Of a stretch of 6,890 bases of DNA, positions 1 to 5,872 are shown one piece after another (position 1 is the stretch's first letter; each line of letters starts with the position of its first letter). The stretch is taken from the NCBI GenBank assembly GCA_934700375.1, contig CAKUXT010000110.1, positions 1 through 6,890 of the forward strand. Direction: 5' to 3'. The translations under genes and the position numbers were made by a program. Below the pieces are notes generated by a model. That model was given only the letters and a program-made list of their open reading frames with translations, was not told the origin of the DNA and did no database searches. Source of the DNA: an uncultured Bacilli bacterium (lineage in GTDB: Bacteria; Bacillota_I; Bacilli_A; RFN20; CAG-288).

Positions 1-53
1 GCACAAGCCTCCGAAGCCTGTGGTCATGGGTTCAACTCCCTTCGGGCACACCA
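1..53 (+). tRNA. tRNA-Arg(CCG), 3' part, cut by window start
   Basis: The D-arm and 5' acceptor strand lie outside the window. What remains is the anticodon arm (stem 4-8 with 16-20, loop 9-15, anticodon CCG at 11-13 after the invariant T), a five-base variable region, a T-arm with loop TTCAACT at 31-37, the 3' acceptor strand CGGGCAC (43-49), discriminator A and an encoded CCA (51-53). Anticodon CCG reads the arginine codon CGG, and the layout matches bacterial tRNA-Arg(CCG) as I remember it. Two mismatches are visible: A6 opposite C18 in the anticodon stem and T27 opposite T41 in the T-stem. The unseen 5' strand should read about GTGCCCG if the acceptor pairs normally. Confidence 0.88.
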
Positions 54-61
54 TCATTAAC

Positions 62-81
62 ATGATCACGAAATTGATCAT
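62..81 (+). repeat. Perfect 7-bp inverted repeat just after tRNA-Arg
   Basis: ATGATCA (62-68) and TGATCAT (75-81) are perfect inverted arms around the 6-base loop CGAAAT. The element starts nine bases after the tRNA CCA end and lies just upstream of the likely start of the membrane protein gene. No T-run follows, so it is a poor intrinsic terminator. It could be a processing hairpin, an operator or chance; function not established. Confidence 0.35.
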
Positions 82-106
82 CAGTTCTATGTTTGCTATC
101 GCCAAT

Positions 107-361
107 ATGTCAAAGAAGGCCAGTGCGATTTATCTGATTGTACTGACGATCCTTTTCGGAGGTTCGGTGTCTTCTCTCCTTTATGGTGCAATCTATCTGA
201 CAAACGGAAGAGATGACAATCCCGAACATGTCAAACTCATTCTGGTTCTTGGATTCGTTCTGTTCTTCTTTGTCCTTGTCATGATTGCACTGACTGCAAT
301 CGCAAGCAACTATGTCAAAAAGAACCCACATAAGAATCCGAAAGCACAGAACAAACAGTAA
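107..361 (+). CDS. Small two-helix membrane protein, unknown function
   Basis: From the ATG at 107 this encodes 84 residues beginning MSKK. Two hydrophobic segments are clear, about residues 5-31 and 44-66. They are joined by a short charged loop (NGRDDNPEH), and the tail is basic and polar (KKNPHKNPKAQNKQ). The frame is open back into the tRNA, so upstream starts at 62 and 89 are possible. I chose 107 because the Lys-rich start followed directly by a helix is typical and because 62 would put the hairpin inside the gene; none of the three starts has a clear Shine-Dalgarno site. I do not recognise the family. The gene lies alone between tRNA-Arg and a strong terminator, so it may be transcribed with the tRNA. 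The hydrophobic pattern favours a real gene over the antisense reading frame covering the same bases. Confidence 0.6.
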   Translation: MSKKASAIYLIVLTILFGGSVSSLLYGAIYLTNGRDDNPEHVKLILVLGFVLFFFVLVMIALTAIASNYVKKNPHKNPKAQNKQ

Positions 362-365
362 ACGT

Positions 366-401
366 ATGCCTCTTTCACTAAGGAAAGGGGCATTTTGCTT
401 T
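366..401 (+). terminator. Intrinsic terminator after the small membrane protein
   Basis: ATGCCTCTTTC (366-376) pairs with GAAAGGGGCAT (383-393) in an 11-bp stem with one T-G wobble and the loop ACTAAG. TTTT and a second TTT after GC follow. It begins five bases after the stop codon and separates this gene from the cysK promoter. Confidence 0.85.
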
Positions 402-411
402 ATCAAATCTG

Positions 412-440
412 TTGTTAACAGCATGATGAAAAACTATAAT
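412..440 (+). promoter_or_regulatory. Sigma-A-type promoter of the cys operon
   Basis: A -35 box TTGTTA (412-417, four of six matches) lies 17 bp from a perfect -10 box TATAAT (435-440). Transcription would start near 447, giving a leader of only about 25 bases. That leaves no room for a T-box or S-box riboswitch, so control, if any, is at initiation. A small inverted repeat (CTGTT 409-413 with AACAG 417-421) overlaps the -35 box and could be a repressor site, but it is too short to be sure of. Confidence 0.75.
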
Positions 441-470
441 CGTTCACGATCTTGAAAAGAGGTATATATC

Positions 471-1391
471 ATGGATTTTAAGGATTATTCAATGTTGGAT
501 CTGATTGGCAACACGCCGCTTGTCCGTCTTAGAAACATCGAGAAAGCATATCATCTTTCTTCTCCAATCTACGCAAAGCTTGAAAGATGTAATCCTACCG
601 GCTCCATCAAGGACAGAATCGCAAAAGAGATGATTCTTTCCGCTTTAAAGGAAGGTAGGATCGATCAGGATACTTTGATCATTGAACCGACCAGCGGAAA
701 CACCGGAATCGGATTAAGTGCCATCTGTGCCTCTTTAGTAATGAAGGCTGTCATATTCATGCCCGCCATCTGCTCCAAAGAGAGAGTCCAGATGATGGCT
801 GCTTTCGGTGCAGACTGCCGTCTTGTCAAAGAGGGCGGAATGGCTAAATGCATCGAGGAAGCTGAAAAGCTTCATCAAGAAGTGAAAAATTCCTTTATTC
901 CGCTTCAGTTTGAAAATCCGGCCAATTCTATGGCTCACTATAAGACAACTGGTCCTGAGATCTATTCTCAGACAGATGGAAGAGTCGATATCTTCATCTC
1001 TGCTTTCGGAACAGGTGGTACACTGACTGGTGTCAGCAAATATCTCAAGGAAAAGAAGCCTAGCGTTCTTTCTTTCGGTGTGGAGCCTATGACTTCAGCC
1101 TTCGTTTCGACAGAAAAAAAAGGCCCGCATAAGATTCAGGGAATCGGAGCAGGTTTCAAACCGGATGTCCTTGATTTGTCCCTCGTCGACAAGGTTCTCA
1201 CCTGCAGCGATGAAGACGCTTATGAGATCACAAGAGAGCTTGCCAGAAAGGAAGGCCTTTTTGTCGGTATCTCCTCTGGCGCAAATGTCTATACTGCCAT
1301 CAAGCTTGCAAAGCAATACCCTGGTAAAGTCATTGTCACTGTTCTTCCTGATAATGGAGAACGCTATCTTTCTGTTGAGGGCCTTTTCTGA
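471..1391 (+). CDS. cysK: Cysteine synthase A (O-acetylserine sulfhydrylase)
   Basis: This PLP enzyme of the cytoplasm replaces the acetate of O-acetylserine with sulfide to give cysteine. The 306 residues are full length for CysK. Visible landmarks are LIGNTPLVRL (11-20), NPTGSIKDR with the PLP lysine K47, the substrate-binding PTSGNTG loop (73-79), the phosphate-binding GTGGT (180-184), GIGAGF (224-229), EGLFVGISSGAN (261-272) and PDNGERYLS (293-301). The residue before GERYLS is Asn where I would expect Ser or Thr near the pyridine nitrogen. Start at 471: AGAGG at 458-462 sits eight bases upstream. cysE follows after two bases, so the two steps of cysteine synthesis share one transcript. 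Cystathionine beta-synthase is less likely because of the short length and the GERYLS ending. Confidence 0.95.
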   Translation: MDFKDYSMLDLIGNTPLVRLRNIEKAYHLSSPIYAKLERCNPTGSIKDRIAKEMILSALKEGRIDQDTLIIEPTSGNTGIGLSAICASLVMKAVIFMPAICSKERVQMMAAFGADCRLVKEGGMAKCIEEAEKLHQEVKNSFIPLQFENPANSMAHYKTTGPEIYSQTDGRVDIFISAFGTGGTLTGVSKYLKEKKPSVLSFGVEPMTSAFVSTEKKGPHKIQGIGAGFKPDVLDLSLVDKVLTCSDEDAYEITRELARKEGLFVGISSGANVYTAIKLAKQYPGKVIVTVLPDNGERYLSVEGLF

Positions 1392-1393
1392 TT

Positions 1394-2203
1394 ATGAATG
1401 AGATCATCCGCGAACTGAAAGAACAATTCAATGACGATAAAAAACAGATTGTCTTAGATTCGAATATTGTCACAGATTTCTGTATCAAGACCACATCTTT
1501 GCTGATGATGGATTATCTCAATCCAAAATACAACGATGATGATTTAGAGAGCCGTTATTTTGAATCTTCTTCCTTGCTCAATCAGATTCTGACAGGTCTT
1601 TCCATCACAGACAAAGAAGGAGTCAAGAAGCAGTTCTTCTCTGCCTTGCCAAGACTGAGAAAGACATTGAATACTTCGATAGATGCTATTCTTGAAGGAG
1701 ATCCCGCTTCTTTGTCAAAGCAGCAGATTGTTTTAGAATATCCAGGATTTGAGGCCATCCTTTACTATCGTATCGCACACGAATTCTATTCGCTGTCTCT
1801 TCCGCTTTTAGCAAGGTCGATCTCTGAGCTTGCCCATCATCACACCGGCATCGATATCAACCCTGGTGCAACAATTGGCGATTATTTCTTCATCGACCAC
1901 GGCACTGGCATTGTCATCGGTGAGACAGCTGTCATTGGAAATCATGTCAAACTCTATCAGGGTGTTACATTAGGAGCTCTCTCTTTGAAAAAGGGAAGAG
2001 ACCTGATGGGAAAAAAGAGACATCCCACTGTCGAAGATTATGTTACAATATACTCTAACGCAGCAATCTTCGGTGGAAATACTGTTATCGGAAAACATTC
2101 GACAATCGGCGGTGATGTCTATCTGACACACTCTGTCGATCCTTATAGCATTGTTCTCCAGACTGACAAGGATCTCACGATCATCAAAGATAAAAACAAA
2201 TGA
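1394..2203 (+). CDS. cysE: Serine O-acetyltransferase
   Basis: This enzyme transfers acetyl from acetyl-CoA to L-serine, the committed step of cysteine synthesis, and feeds CysK encoded just upstream. The 269 residues form a helical N-terminal domain (to about 145) and a left-handed beta-helix with hexapeptide repeats (about 150-260). Catalytic residues are recognisable: D154 in GIDINP, H169 in IDHGTGIVIGE (154-169 matching the Asp-His dyad of E. coli CysE) and H210 in KKRHP. The ATG lies two bases after the cysK stop; a GAGGG (1377-1381) inside the cysK end could serve as a somewhat distant ribosome site, suggesting translational coupling. The tail ends in a lysine-rich TIIKDKNK without the terminal isoleucine that enteric CysE inserts into CysK, so the classical cysteine synthase complex may not form. 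Confidence 0.94.
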   Translation: MNEIIRELKEQFNDDKKQIVLDSNIVTDFCIKTTSLLMMDYLNPKYNDDDLESRYFESSSLLNQILTGLSITDKEGVKKQFFSALPRLRKTLNTSIDAILEGDPASLSKQQIVLEYPGFEAILYYRIAHEFYSLSLPLLARSISELAHHHTGIDINPGATIGDYFFIDHGTGIVIGETAVIGNHVKLYQGVTLGALSLKKGRDLMGKKRHPTVEDYVTIYSNAAIFGGNTVIGKHSTIGGDVYLTHSVDPYSIVLQTDKDLTIIKDKNK

Positions 2204-2204
2204 C

Positions 2205-2210
2205 AGGGGG
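2205..2210 (+). promoter_or_regulatory. Ribosome binding site deciding the DUF218 gene start
   Basis: AGGGGG lies seven bases before the ATG at 2218 and directly after the cysE stop codon (2201-2203). It favours 2218 over the ATG at 2200, which overlaps the cysE stop and has no ribosome site of its own. Confidence 0.6.
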
Positions 2211-2217
2211 CAGAGAG

Positions 2218-2781
2218 ATGGCTTATACAAGAGATGATATTCCTTCTCTTTTCAATAAAGAGGAGTATAGAAAAGTACAGCCATCTGAGTATGCTCTCCT
2301 GCTTGGTTCGGATCCTATAAGATGCAAAAGAAGAGCAAAGATTGCAAGTGACTTCTTTCAAGCTGGCGGTGCTAAGAAGATCATTCTTTCTGGTGGAGTC
2401 AAACATAGATTTCATGATACCGAGAAAAAGGAATGGGAGATTCTTCGCTCATTCCTTTTAGAGTATGGTGTCAGTGAAGATGTTCTGTTAGAAGAAAATC
2501 AATCGACAGATACGATCACGAATATGATCGATTCTTTAAAAGTGATTGCAAAAGACAGATATCTTCTCGATGTGAAGTCTATAACGATCATCACAGAGCC
2601 TTATCATCTTCCAAGAGCCCTGCTTTTGGCTCATTATTTTCTTCCTTCTTATTTTACAATCCATGGTTATACAGAAAACATAGAAGAACAGATAAAAGAA
2701 GAAAGTGGATTGTTTGAAAAAGAGATCACTTATATCAATGATGTCGTAAATAGAACAAAAGGGAGGAAGGATCATGTTTGA
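2218..2781 (+). CDS. YdcF/DUF218-family protein
   Basis: The 187-residue product shows the DUF218 pattern in order: a hydrophobic strand ending in LLLGSD (27-32), R35 and a basic helix (KRRAKIASDFFQAGGAKK), IILSGG (55-60), the helix after KEWEIL, GVSEDVLLEENQSTDTITN (84-102) with the conserved acidic residues and S/T-x-x-T, and ITEPYHLPRA (125-134). There is no signal peptide or membrane helix, so it resembles soluble YdcF more than the membrane-anchored SanA/ElyC. The family has a Rossmann-like fold. E. coli YdcF is reported to bind S-adenosylmethionine, and other members affect the cell envelope; no reaction can be assigned here. It follows cysE within the operon and its last eight bases overlap the PHP gene, so co-expression with cysteine synthesis is likely. 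An alternative start at 2200 adds six residues. Confidence 0.85.
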   Translation: MAYTRDDIPSLFNKEEYRKVQPSEYALLLGSDPIRCKRRAKIASDFFQAGGAKKIILSGGVKHRFHDTEKKEWEILRSFLLEYGVSEDVLLEENQSTDTITNMIDSLKVIAKDRYLLDVKSITIITEPYHLPRALLLAHYFLPSYFTIHGYTENIEEQIKEESGLFEKEITYINDVVNRTKGRKDHV

Positions 2782-3589
2782 AATCAAAAATAACTATCAC
2801 ACCCATACTTATCGCTGTGGGCATGCTATAGGAACAGATGAAGAATATGTTTTAGCAGCTATTGAAAAAGGATTCAAAGAAATCGGATTCAGCGATCACG
2901 TCTTTCTTCCGAATATGAACCAAGAAGGAATGAGGGGAAATTATGAAGAGTTGGATGGCTACCTCTCTTTCTTGAAATCCTTAAGAGAGAAATACAAAGA
3001 CAAAATCAAGATCTATATCGGCTTTGAAGCGGAGTGGTATGGAAACTGCTACAAAGACTATTATGAGTCTCTGTTAAGAGACAAGGGTGTCGATTATCTG
3101 ATACTCGGACAGCACTGCACCATCATCGATAACAGTCTTGTCTGGTTCTCTCAGTTCAAGTATGTGGATAAAGCCTTAGACTGTTATCGTGACTATGTCA
3201 TTGATGGAATAAGGTCAGGATTATTCACGTATGTCTGTCATCCTGATTACTTCTTCTATTTCTATCCAGAATGGAATGAGCATACGAAAGATGTCTCTCT
3301 TCAGATCATCAGGGAAGCGAAGAAATATCATCTTCCCCTTGAGATCAATATGGGATATGATGGCTGTCATAAAAACGTCTATCTGGAAAGCAGATCATCT
3401 CATTATCCCTATCCTGAATTCTTTGAACTTGTAAGGCAGGAGAATGCGGATTGTATCTTAGGTATCGATGCTCATGATCCAAAGAGAATTCTGACTGCTG
3501 ACTATCAGAAATTCTATCATTTCATCGAGAATCATAGACTGAATGTCCTTGATAAGGCAACGCTTGTCAATCCGTTCAGAAAGGACTGA
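2774..3589 (+). CDS. PHP-domain phosphatase, HisK histidinol-phosphatase-like
   Basis: This 271-residue protein has the PHP metallo-phosphoesterase layout with all expected metal ligands visible: HTH (9-11), H17, SDH (40-42), E85/E87 in GFEAEW, GQH (112-114), CHPD (155-158) and IDAHD (231-235). Length and motif spacing fit the HisK/HisJ histidinol-phosphatase group, which would remove phosphate from histidinol phosphate in histidine synthesis. No other his gene is present, and PHP relatives also act on nucleotide and sugar phosphates, so the substrate is open. GGAGG (2762-2766) precedes the ATG by seven bases, and the start overlaps the previous gene by eight bases. It is the last gene of the cys operon. 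I am sure of the fold and of hydrolase chemistry, not of the substrate. Confidence 0.85.
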   Translation: MFEIKNNYHTHTYRCGHAIGTDEEYVLAAIEKGFKEIGFSDHVFLPNMNQEGMRGNYEELDGYLSFLKSLREKYKDKIKIYIGFEAEWYGNCYKDYYESLLRDKGVDYLILGQHCTIIDNSLVWFSQFKYVDKALDCYRDYVIDGIRSGLFTYVCHPDYFFYFYPEWNEHTKDVSLQIIREAKKYHLPLEINMGYDGCHKNVYLESRSSHYPYPEFFELVRQENADCILGIDAHDPKRILTADYQKFYHFIENHRLNVLDKATLVNPFRKD

Positions 3590-3600
3590 CAACGTAGTGA

Positions 3601-3623
3601 TTAGATATTAGATTGTTAGATTG
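3601..3623. repeat. Short tandem repeat, TTAGAT unit, three copies
   Basis: TTAGATA (3601-3607), TTAGATTG (3608-3615) and TTAGATTG (3616-3623) stand head to tail, twelve bases after the PHP stop codon. The last two copies are identical and the first is one base shorter. Function unknown; slipped-strand duplication is the simplest origin. Confidence 0.6.
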
Positions 3624-3668
3624 AGAATCAATTATTTTATTTTATGTTTCTTCAGTATCAATACGACT

Positions 3669-3686
3669 TAATCGTAATCATAATCA
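3669..3686. repeat. Hexamer tandem repeat TAATCR, three copies
   Basis: TAATCG (3669-3674), TAATCA (3675-3680) and TAATCA (3681-3686) follow each other without gaps. It is the second small tandem array in the same intergenic region; no function can be read from it. Confidence 0.55.
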
Positions 3687-3796
3687 TTGCATTCTGTTTC
3701 TAGAATAGCCGATGCATAGATAACTGATTTCAAACAATAACAATCTGTTTTGTCTCTTTATCTCTGGCACCCTCAAAGAAAATGGAAAACAAAGGT

Positions 3797-3825
3797 TTGA
3801 AGTAGAAAAACACTCTTGCTATAAT
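3797..3825 (+). promoter_or_regulatory. Extended -10 promoter for the TetR-family gene
   Basis: A -35-like TTGAAG (3797-3802) is followed after 17 bp by a perfect TATAAT (3820-3825). TG at 3817-3818 gives the extended -10 form TGCTATAAT. Predicted transcription start is near 3832, leaving a leader of about 75 bases that carries the repeated GATATC element and a perfect ribosome site. Confidence 0.75.
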
Positions 3826-3843
3826 TTTCGTGAAGCAAAAAAA

Positions 3844-3876
3844 CGATATCAAGCAATTATAGACTCACCGATATCA
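3844..3876 (+). promoter_or_regulatory. Paired CGATATCA repeats in the tetR leader
   Basis: CGATATCA occurs at 3844-3851 and again at 3869-3876, 25 bp apart. Because the GATATC core is its own reverse complement, the pair is both a direct and an inverted repeat. The position just downstream of the promoter start suits an autoregulatory operator, since many TetR-family genes repress themselves. The arms are short and the assignment is inference. Confidence 0.35.
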
Positions 3877-3894
3877 GTAGATGACAAAAGTAAT

Positions 3895-3903
3895 AGGAGG
3901 TGA
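3895..3903 (+). promoter_or_regulatory. Near-perfect ribosome binding site of the TetR-family gene
   Basis: AGGAGGTGA is a full complement of the 16S rRNA 3' tail, with six bases between AGGAGG and the ATG at 3907. It is the strongest ribosome site in the window and fixes the start. Confidence 0.85.
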
Positions 3904-3906
3904 CTT

Positions 3907-4470
3907 ATGGCAAATGAACTGACCAAAAAAGCAATGGTGCAAGCCTTTATTCAATTGCTTGCCGAAAAGCCGTTCAAGAAGATCACAGTCTCCGATATCA
4001 CAGATAGCTGCGGTATCAACAAAATGACTTTCTATTACCATTTTGAAGATATCTATGCTCTACTTGACTATGCACTTAAATCAGAGATGAACAAAGCCTT
4101 AAACGGAAATTACGATGCATCCAACTGGATGGATGGCATGAAGAATATCTTTGAATCCTGCTTAAAGAGCAAGTACTTAGTCATGAACGCCTATAAGTTC
4201 AATTCCAGAGGGAATGTCGAAGCTATTCTTGATCCGATTGTCTATCAGCTTACCTATCATGTCGTAAAAGAAGAGGCCGGAAACCATAAGGTATTGGAAG
4301 AAGATTTGGTCTTTGTCTCCAACTGTTATAAACATCTTCTTATCGGAACCGTCCTTGACTGGGTCAAAGACGGCATGAAAGAGGATTATCAGAAAGTCGT
4401 CAAGAAGATTGAAAGATTCCTAGACGGCGAGACAGAATGGATCCTCTCTAAATTCGAACAGGTCGAGTAA
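3907..4470 (+). CDS. TetR/AcrR-family transcriptional regulator
   Basis: This 187-residue DNA-binding repressor has the helix-turn-helix at the N-terminus, about residues 26-46 (ITVSDITDSCGINKMTFYYHF), preceded by a helix ending in EKPFKK. The TFYYHFEDIYALL signature is typical of the TetR group that includes DhaS-like regulators of dihydroxyacetone kinase operons. The remaining helices form the ligand and dimer domain; the ligand is unknown. No dha or efflux genes are nearby, so the target may be the gene itself or lie elsewhere. The gene stands alone with its own promoter and leader and ends at a bidirectional terminator facing the convergent marR gene. Confidence 0.9.
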   Translation: MANELTKKAMVQAFIQLLAEKPFKKITVSDITDSCGINKMTFYYHFEDIYALLDYALKSEMNKALNGNYDASNWMDGMKNIFESCLKSKYLVMNAYKFNSRGNVEAILDPIVYQLTYHVVKEEAGNHKVLEEDLVFVSNCYKHLLIGTVLDWVKDGMKEDYQKVVKKIERFLDGETEWILSKFEQVE

Positions 4471-4504
4471 AAAAGCAGGGCGCGATGTATAGCGCTCTGC
4501 TTTT
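4471..4504. terminator. Bidirectional intrinsic terminator between tetR and marR
   Basis: AAAAGCAGGGCGC (4471-4483) pairs with GCGCTCTGCTTTT (4492-4504) in a 13-bp stem with one G-T wobble and an eight-base loop. A T-run follows on the plus strand and the A-run before the stem gives a T-run on the minus strand. It directly follows the tetR stop and lies 11 bases beyond the marR stop, so it can end both convergent transcripts. Confidence 0.9.
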
Positions 4505-4515
4505 TACATGACGAT

Positions 4516-4956
4516 TCAGTCTTCGTTGACGTAGGCCTGCAGGTTGTCGCAGATTTTTTTCAGTGTCGATGCAAACACGGCTGCATCCTCATCGGAGATT
4601 CCTCTTCTGGCTTTGAAAAGAGCAGCAGTTGCTTCTTCCTGAAGATCTCTTGCCAAGATCTGACCGCTGACTGTCAAAGAGATCTTTTCTTTGTATTTGT
4701 TCTTATTGTCGTAATTGATGTATTCTCTTTCCTTTAGGACTTTCAATGCCTTAGAGACTGCAGCTTTGTCTTCAATTGTCAGTTTGACGATCTCTGTTGC
4801 AGAAAGAGGGCCTTTATAACTCAGATAAAAGAGAATCTCGACATGAATCGTCTTCAGATCTTTGTTTTTAACGGCTTTGCTTTTCAACTTGAAAACGCAT
4901 TTGGACGCCAATCTGATATAGGTGAAAAAGTCGTCTAATCTCTTTTCTTCATTCAT
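4516..4956 (-). CDS. MarR-family transcriptional regulator
   Basis: A 146-residue winged helix-turn-helix repressor. The N-terminal dimer helix (to about 32) leads to LKTIHVEILFYL (34-45), the helix LSATEIVKL (51-59), the recognition helix around EDKAAVSKALKVLKER (62-77) and the wing (78-93, YINYDNKNKYKEKISL), then C-terminal dimer helices. Lys-x-x-His after the first helix recalls FabT-like members, but I cannot place it firmly. One cysteine (C20) lies in the first helix, near where peroxide-sensing OhrR carries its cysteine; this may be coincidence. AGAGG upstream gives eight-base spacing. The gene starts four bases after the degV stop, so it shares the degV promoter and its paired palindrome, which is its most likely binding site. 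Confidence 0.9.
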   Translation of the reverse strand: MNEEKRLDDFFTYIRLASKCVFKLKSKAVKNKDLKTIHVEILFYLSYKGPLSATEIVKLTIEDKAAVSKALKVLKEREYINYDNKNKYKEKISLTVSGQILARDLQEEATAALFKARRGISDEDAAVFASTLKKICDNLQAYVNED

Positions 4957-4960
4957 GCTG

Positions 4961-5812
4961 TTAACCTCTTCTAAAGAAACTCAATGCAATTGTTCCAGGA
5001 CCGCAATGGGTGCCGATTGCTGCACCGATTCCATACATAGGAACTTCCTGTATGTAGGATTCATAAATCGGTTTGCTCGCTTCTAAGTATTTCTGAAGCA
5101 AATCATCGCTTCTTCCCGAATAGCCGACACATAAGGGCAAAGAGAAATCGATGCCATCATATTTATCGATTGTCTTATTGATAAGATTGTGGGCGTTTTT
5201 GTAACCTCTGGCTTTGCCGACGATTTTAATAGCCCCGTCTTCCAATTCGATGACCGGCTTGATGGAAAGAACATTTCCGATAAAGGCGGTAGTTTTGGAA
5301 ATACGTCCGCCTTTCTGTAAATATTCTAACGTATCGACAGCTGCTAAGACAACAATATCTGCTTTCTTCTTATTAAGGAAAGAGACGATGGCATCAATCT
5401 CCATATTCTTAGCCAAGCAGTCTAAAGCAAGATAGACTAAGTTTCTCTGTCCGACACAGACGGAATTGCTATCGACAACATGGACTTTATCGCTTCCTAT
5501 CATGTCTTTTGCAATCAGTGCACTCTGATAGCAGCCTGATAATTTAGAGCCTAAAGTGATGCAGATGACATCATTTCCTTTCTCCAGTTCTTCTTCAAAT
5601 GCTTTCTGATAAGTAGTCGGATTGACCTGTGTTGTTTTAGGATATTCGTGAAGGTCTTCCATACGATGATAGAATTCTTCGTGGGTGATTGTTACACCAT
5701 CGAGGAATTCTTCTTTTCCGAATATGGTGACAATAGGAATTACTCTGATTCCTAATTTTTCCGCTTCGTTCTGCGGTATATCTGAGCCTGAATCTGTAAT
5801 AATCTTAATCAT
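4961..5812 (-). CDS. DegV-family fatty-acid-binding protein
   Basis: The 283-residue cytoplasmic protein is full length for the family. Members such as FakB bind a fatty acid and present it to the kinase FakA for phosphorylation and entry into phospholipid synthesis. Seen here are the opening IKIITDSGSDIP (2-13), PKTTQVNPTTY (58-68) standing at the usual TSQPS loop, ITLGSKLSGCYQSA (85-98), the VVDSNSV strand, LEYLQKGGRIS in the middle, and a C-terminal GIGAAIGTHCGPGTIALSFF with the His and Gly cluster. No FakA gene is in the window. GGAG (5819-5822 on the minus strand) is six bases before the ATG. It is the first gene of the operon with marR. I see the family; the bound lipid cannot be told. 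Confidence 0.93.
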   Translation of the reverse strand: MIKIITDSGSDIPQNEAEKLGIRVIPIVTIFGKEEFLDGVTITHEEFYHRMEDLHEYPKTTQVNPTTYQKAFEEELEKGNDVICITLGSKLSGCYQSALIAKDMIGSDKVHVVDSNSVCVGQRNLVYLALDCLAKNMEIDAIVSFLNKKKADIVVLAAVDTLEYLQKGGRISKTTAFIGNVLSIKPVIELEDGAIKIVGKARGYKNAHNLINKTIDKYDGIDFSLPLCVGYSGRSDDLLQKYLEASKPIYESYIQEVPMYGIGAAIGTHCGPGTIALSFFRRG

Positions 5813-5824
5813 TGTTTTCTCCGA

Positions 5825-5844
5825 TTTGTTGAATAGTCCACAAT
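5825..5844 (-). promoter_or_regulatory. Operator copy 2, downstream of the degV -10 box
   Basis: This imperfect palindrome, read on the minus strand as ATTGTGGA-CTAT-TCAACAAA, matches operator copy 1 at 16 of 20 positions. It lies immediately downstream of the -10 box and covers the expected start of transcription. Confidence 0.6.
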
Positions 5845-5872
5845 ATTATACTCATCATTGTTGATTATTCAA
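5845..5872 (-). promoter_or_regulatory. Promoter of the degV-marR operon
   Basis: On the minus strand, -35 box TTGAAT (5867-5872) is followed after 16 bp by a perfect TATAAT (5845-5850). It is 33 bases or more upstream of the degV ATG. The -35 box lies inside operator copy 1 and the start point inside copy 2, so a bound repressor would block polymerase. Confidence 0.75.

Larger units (their letters stand above)
3590..3796. other. AT-rich non-coding gap after the cys operon
   Basis: No reading frame with a ribosome site is seen on either strand between the PHP gene and the tetR promoter. The only hairpin near the operon end (GATT/AATC around 3618-3628, followed by T-rich bases) is too weak to call a terminator. 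The gap holds two short tandem repeats, listed separately, and ordinary AT-rich sequence. Confidence 0.6.

Noticed and set aside
20..106. Longer start for the small membrane protein inside the tRNA
   Set aside because: A GTG at 20 lies within the tRNA-Arg anticodon arm; translation from there would overlap a functional RNA. Starts at 62 or 89 remain possible but lack support.
110..424. 104-codon minus-strand open frame
   Set aside because: It is antisense to the two-helix membrane protein and runs into the terminator hairpin; no ribosome site and low-complexity charged product.
402..470. T-box, S-box or cysteine riboswitch ahead of cysK
   Set aside because: The promoter leaves only about 25 bases of leader, too short for any of these structures.
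2200..2217. ATG at 2200 as start of the DUF218 gene
   Set aside because: It overlaps the cysE stop codon and lacks a ribosome site, while AGGGGG is well placed for the ATG at 2218.
3608..3645. Terminator for the cys operon
   Set aside because: The best stem is four base pairs with a three-base loop; the T-rich bases after it are not enough.
3590..3906. CRISPR-like array in the gap
   Set aside because: The repeats are 6-8 bases, directly adjacent and without spacers.
5083..5435. Extra open frames opposite or within degV
   Set aside because: They are shadows of the degV reading frame with no start signals of their own.
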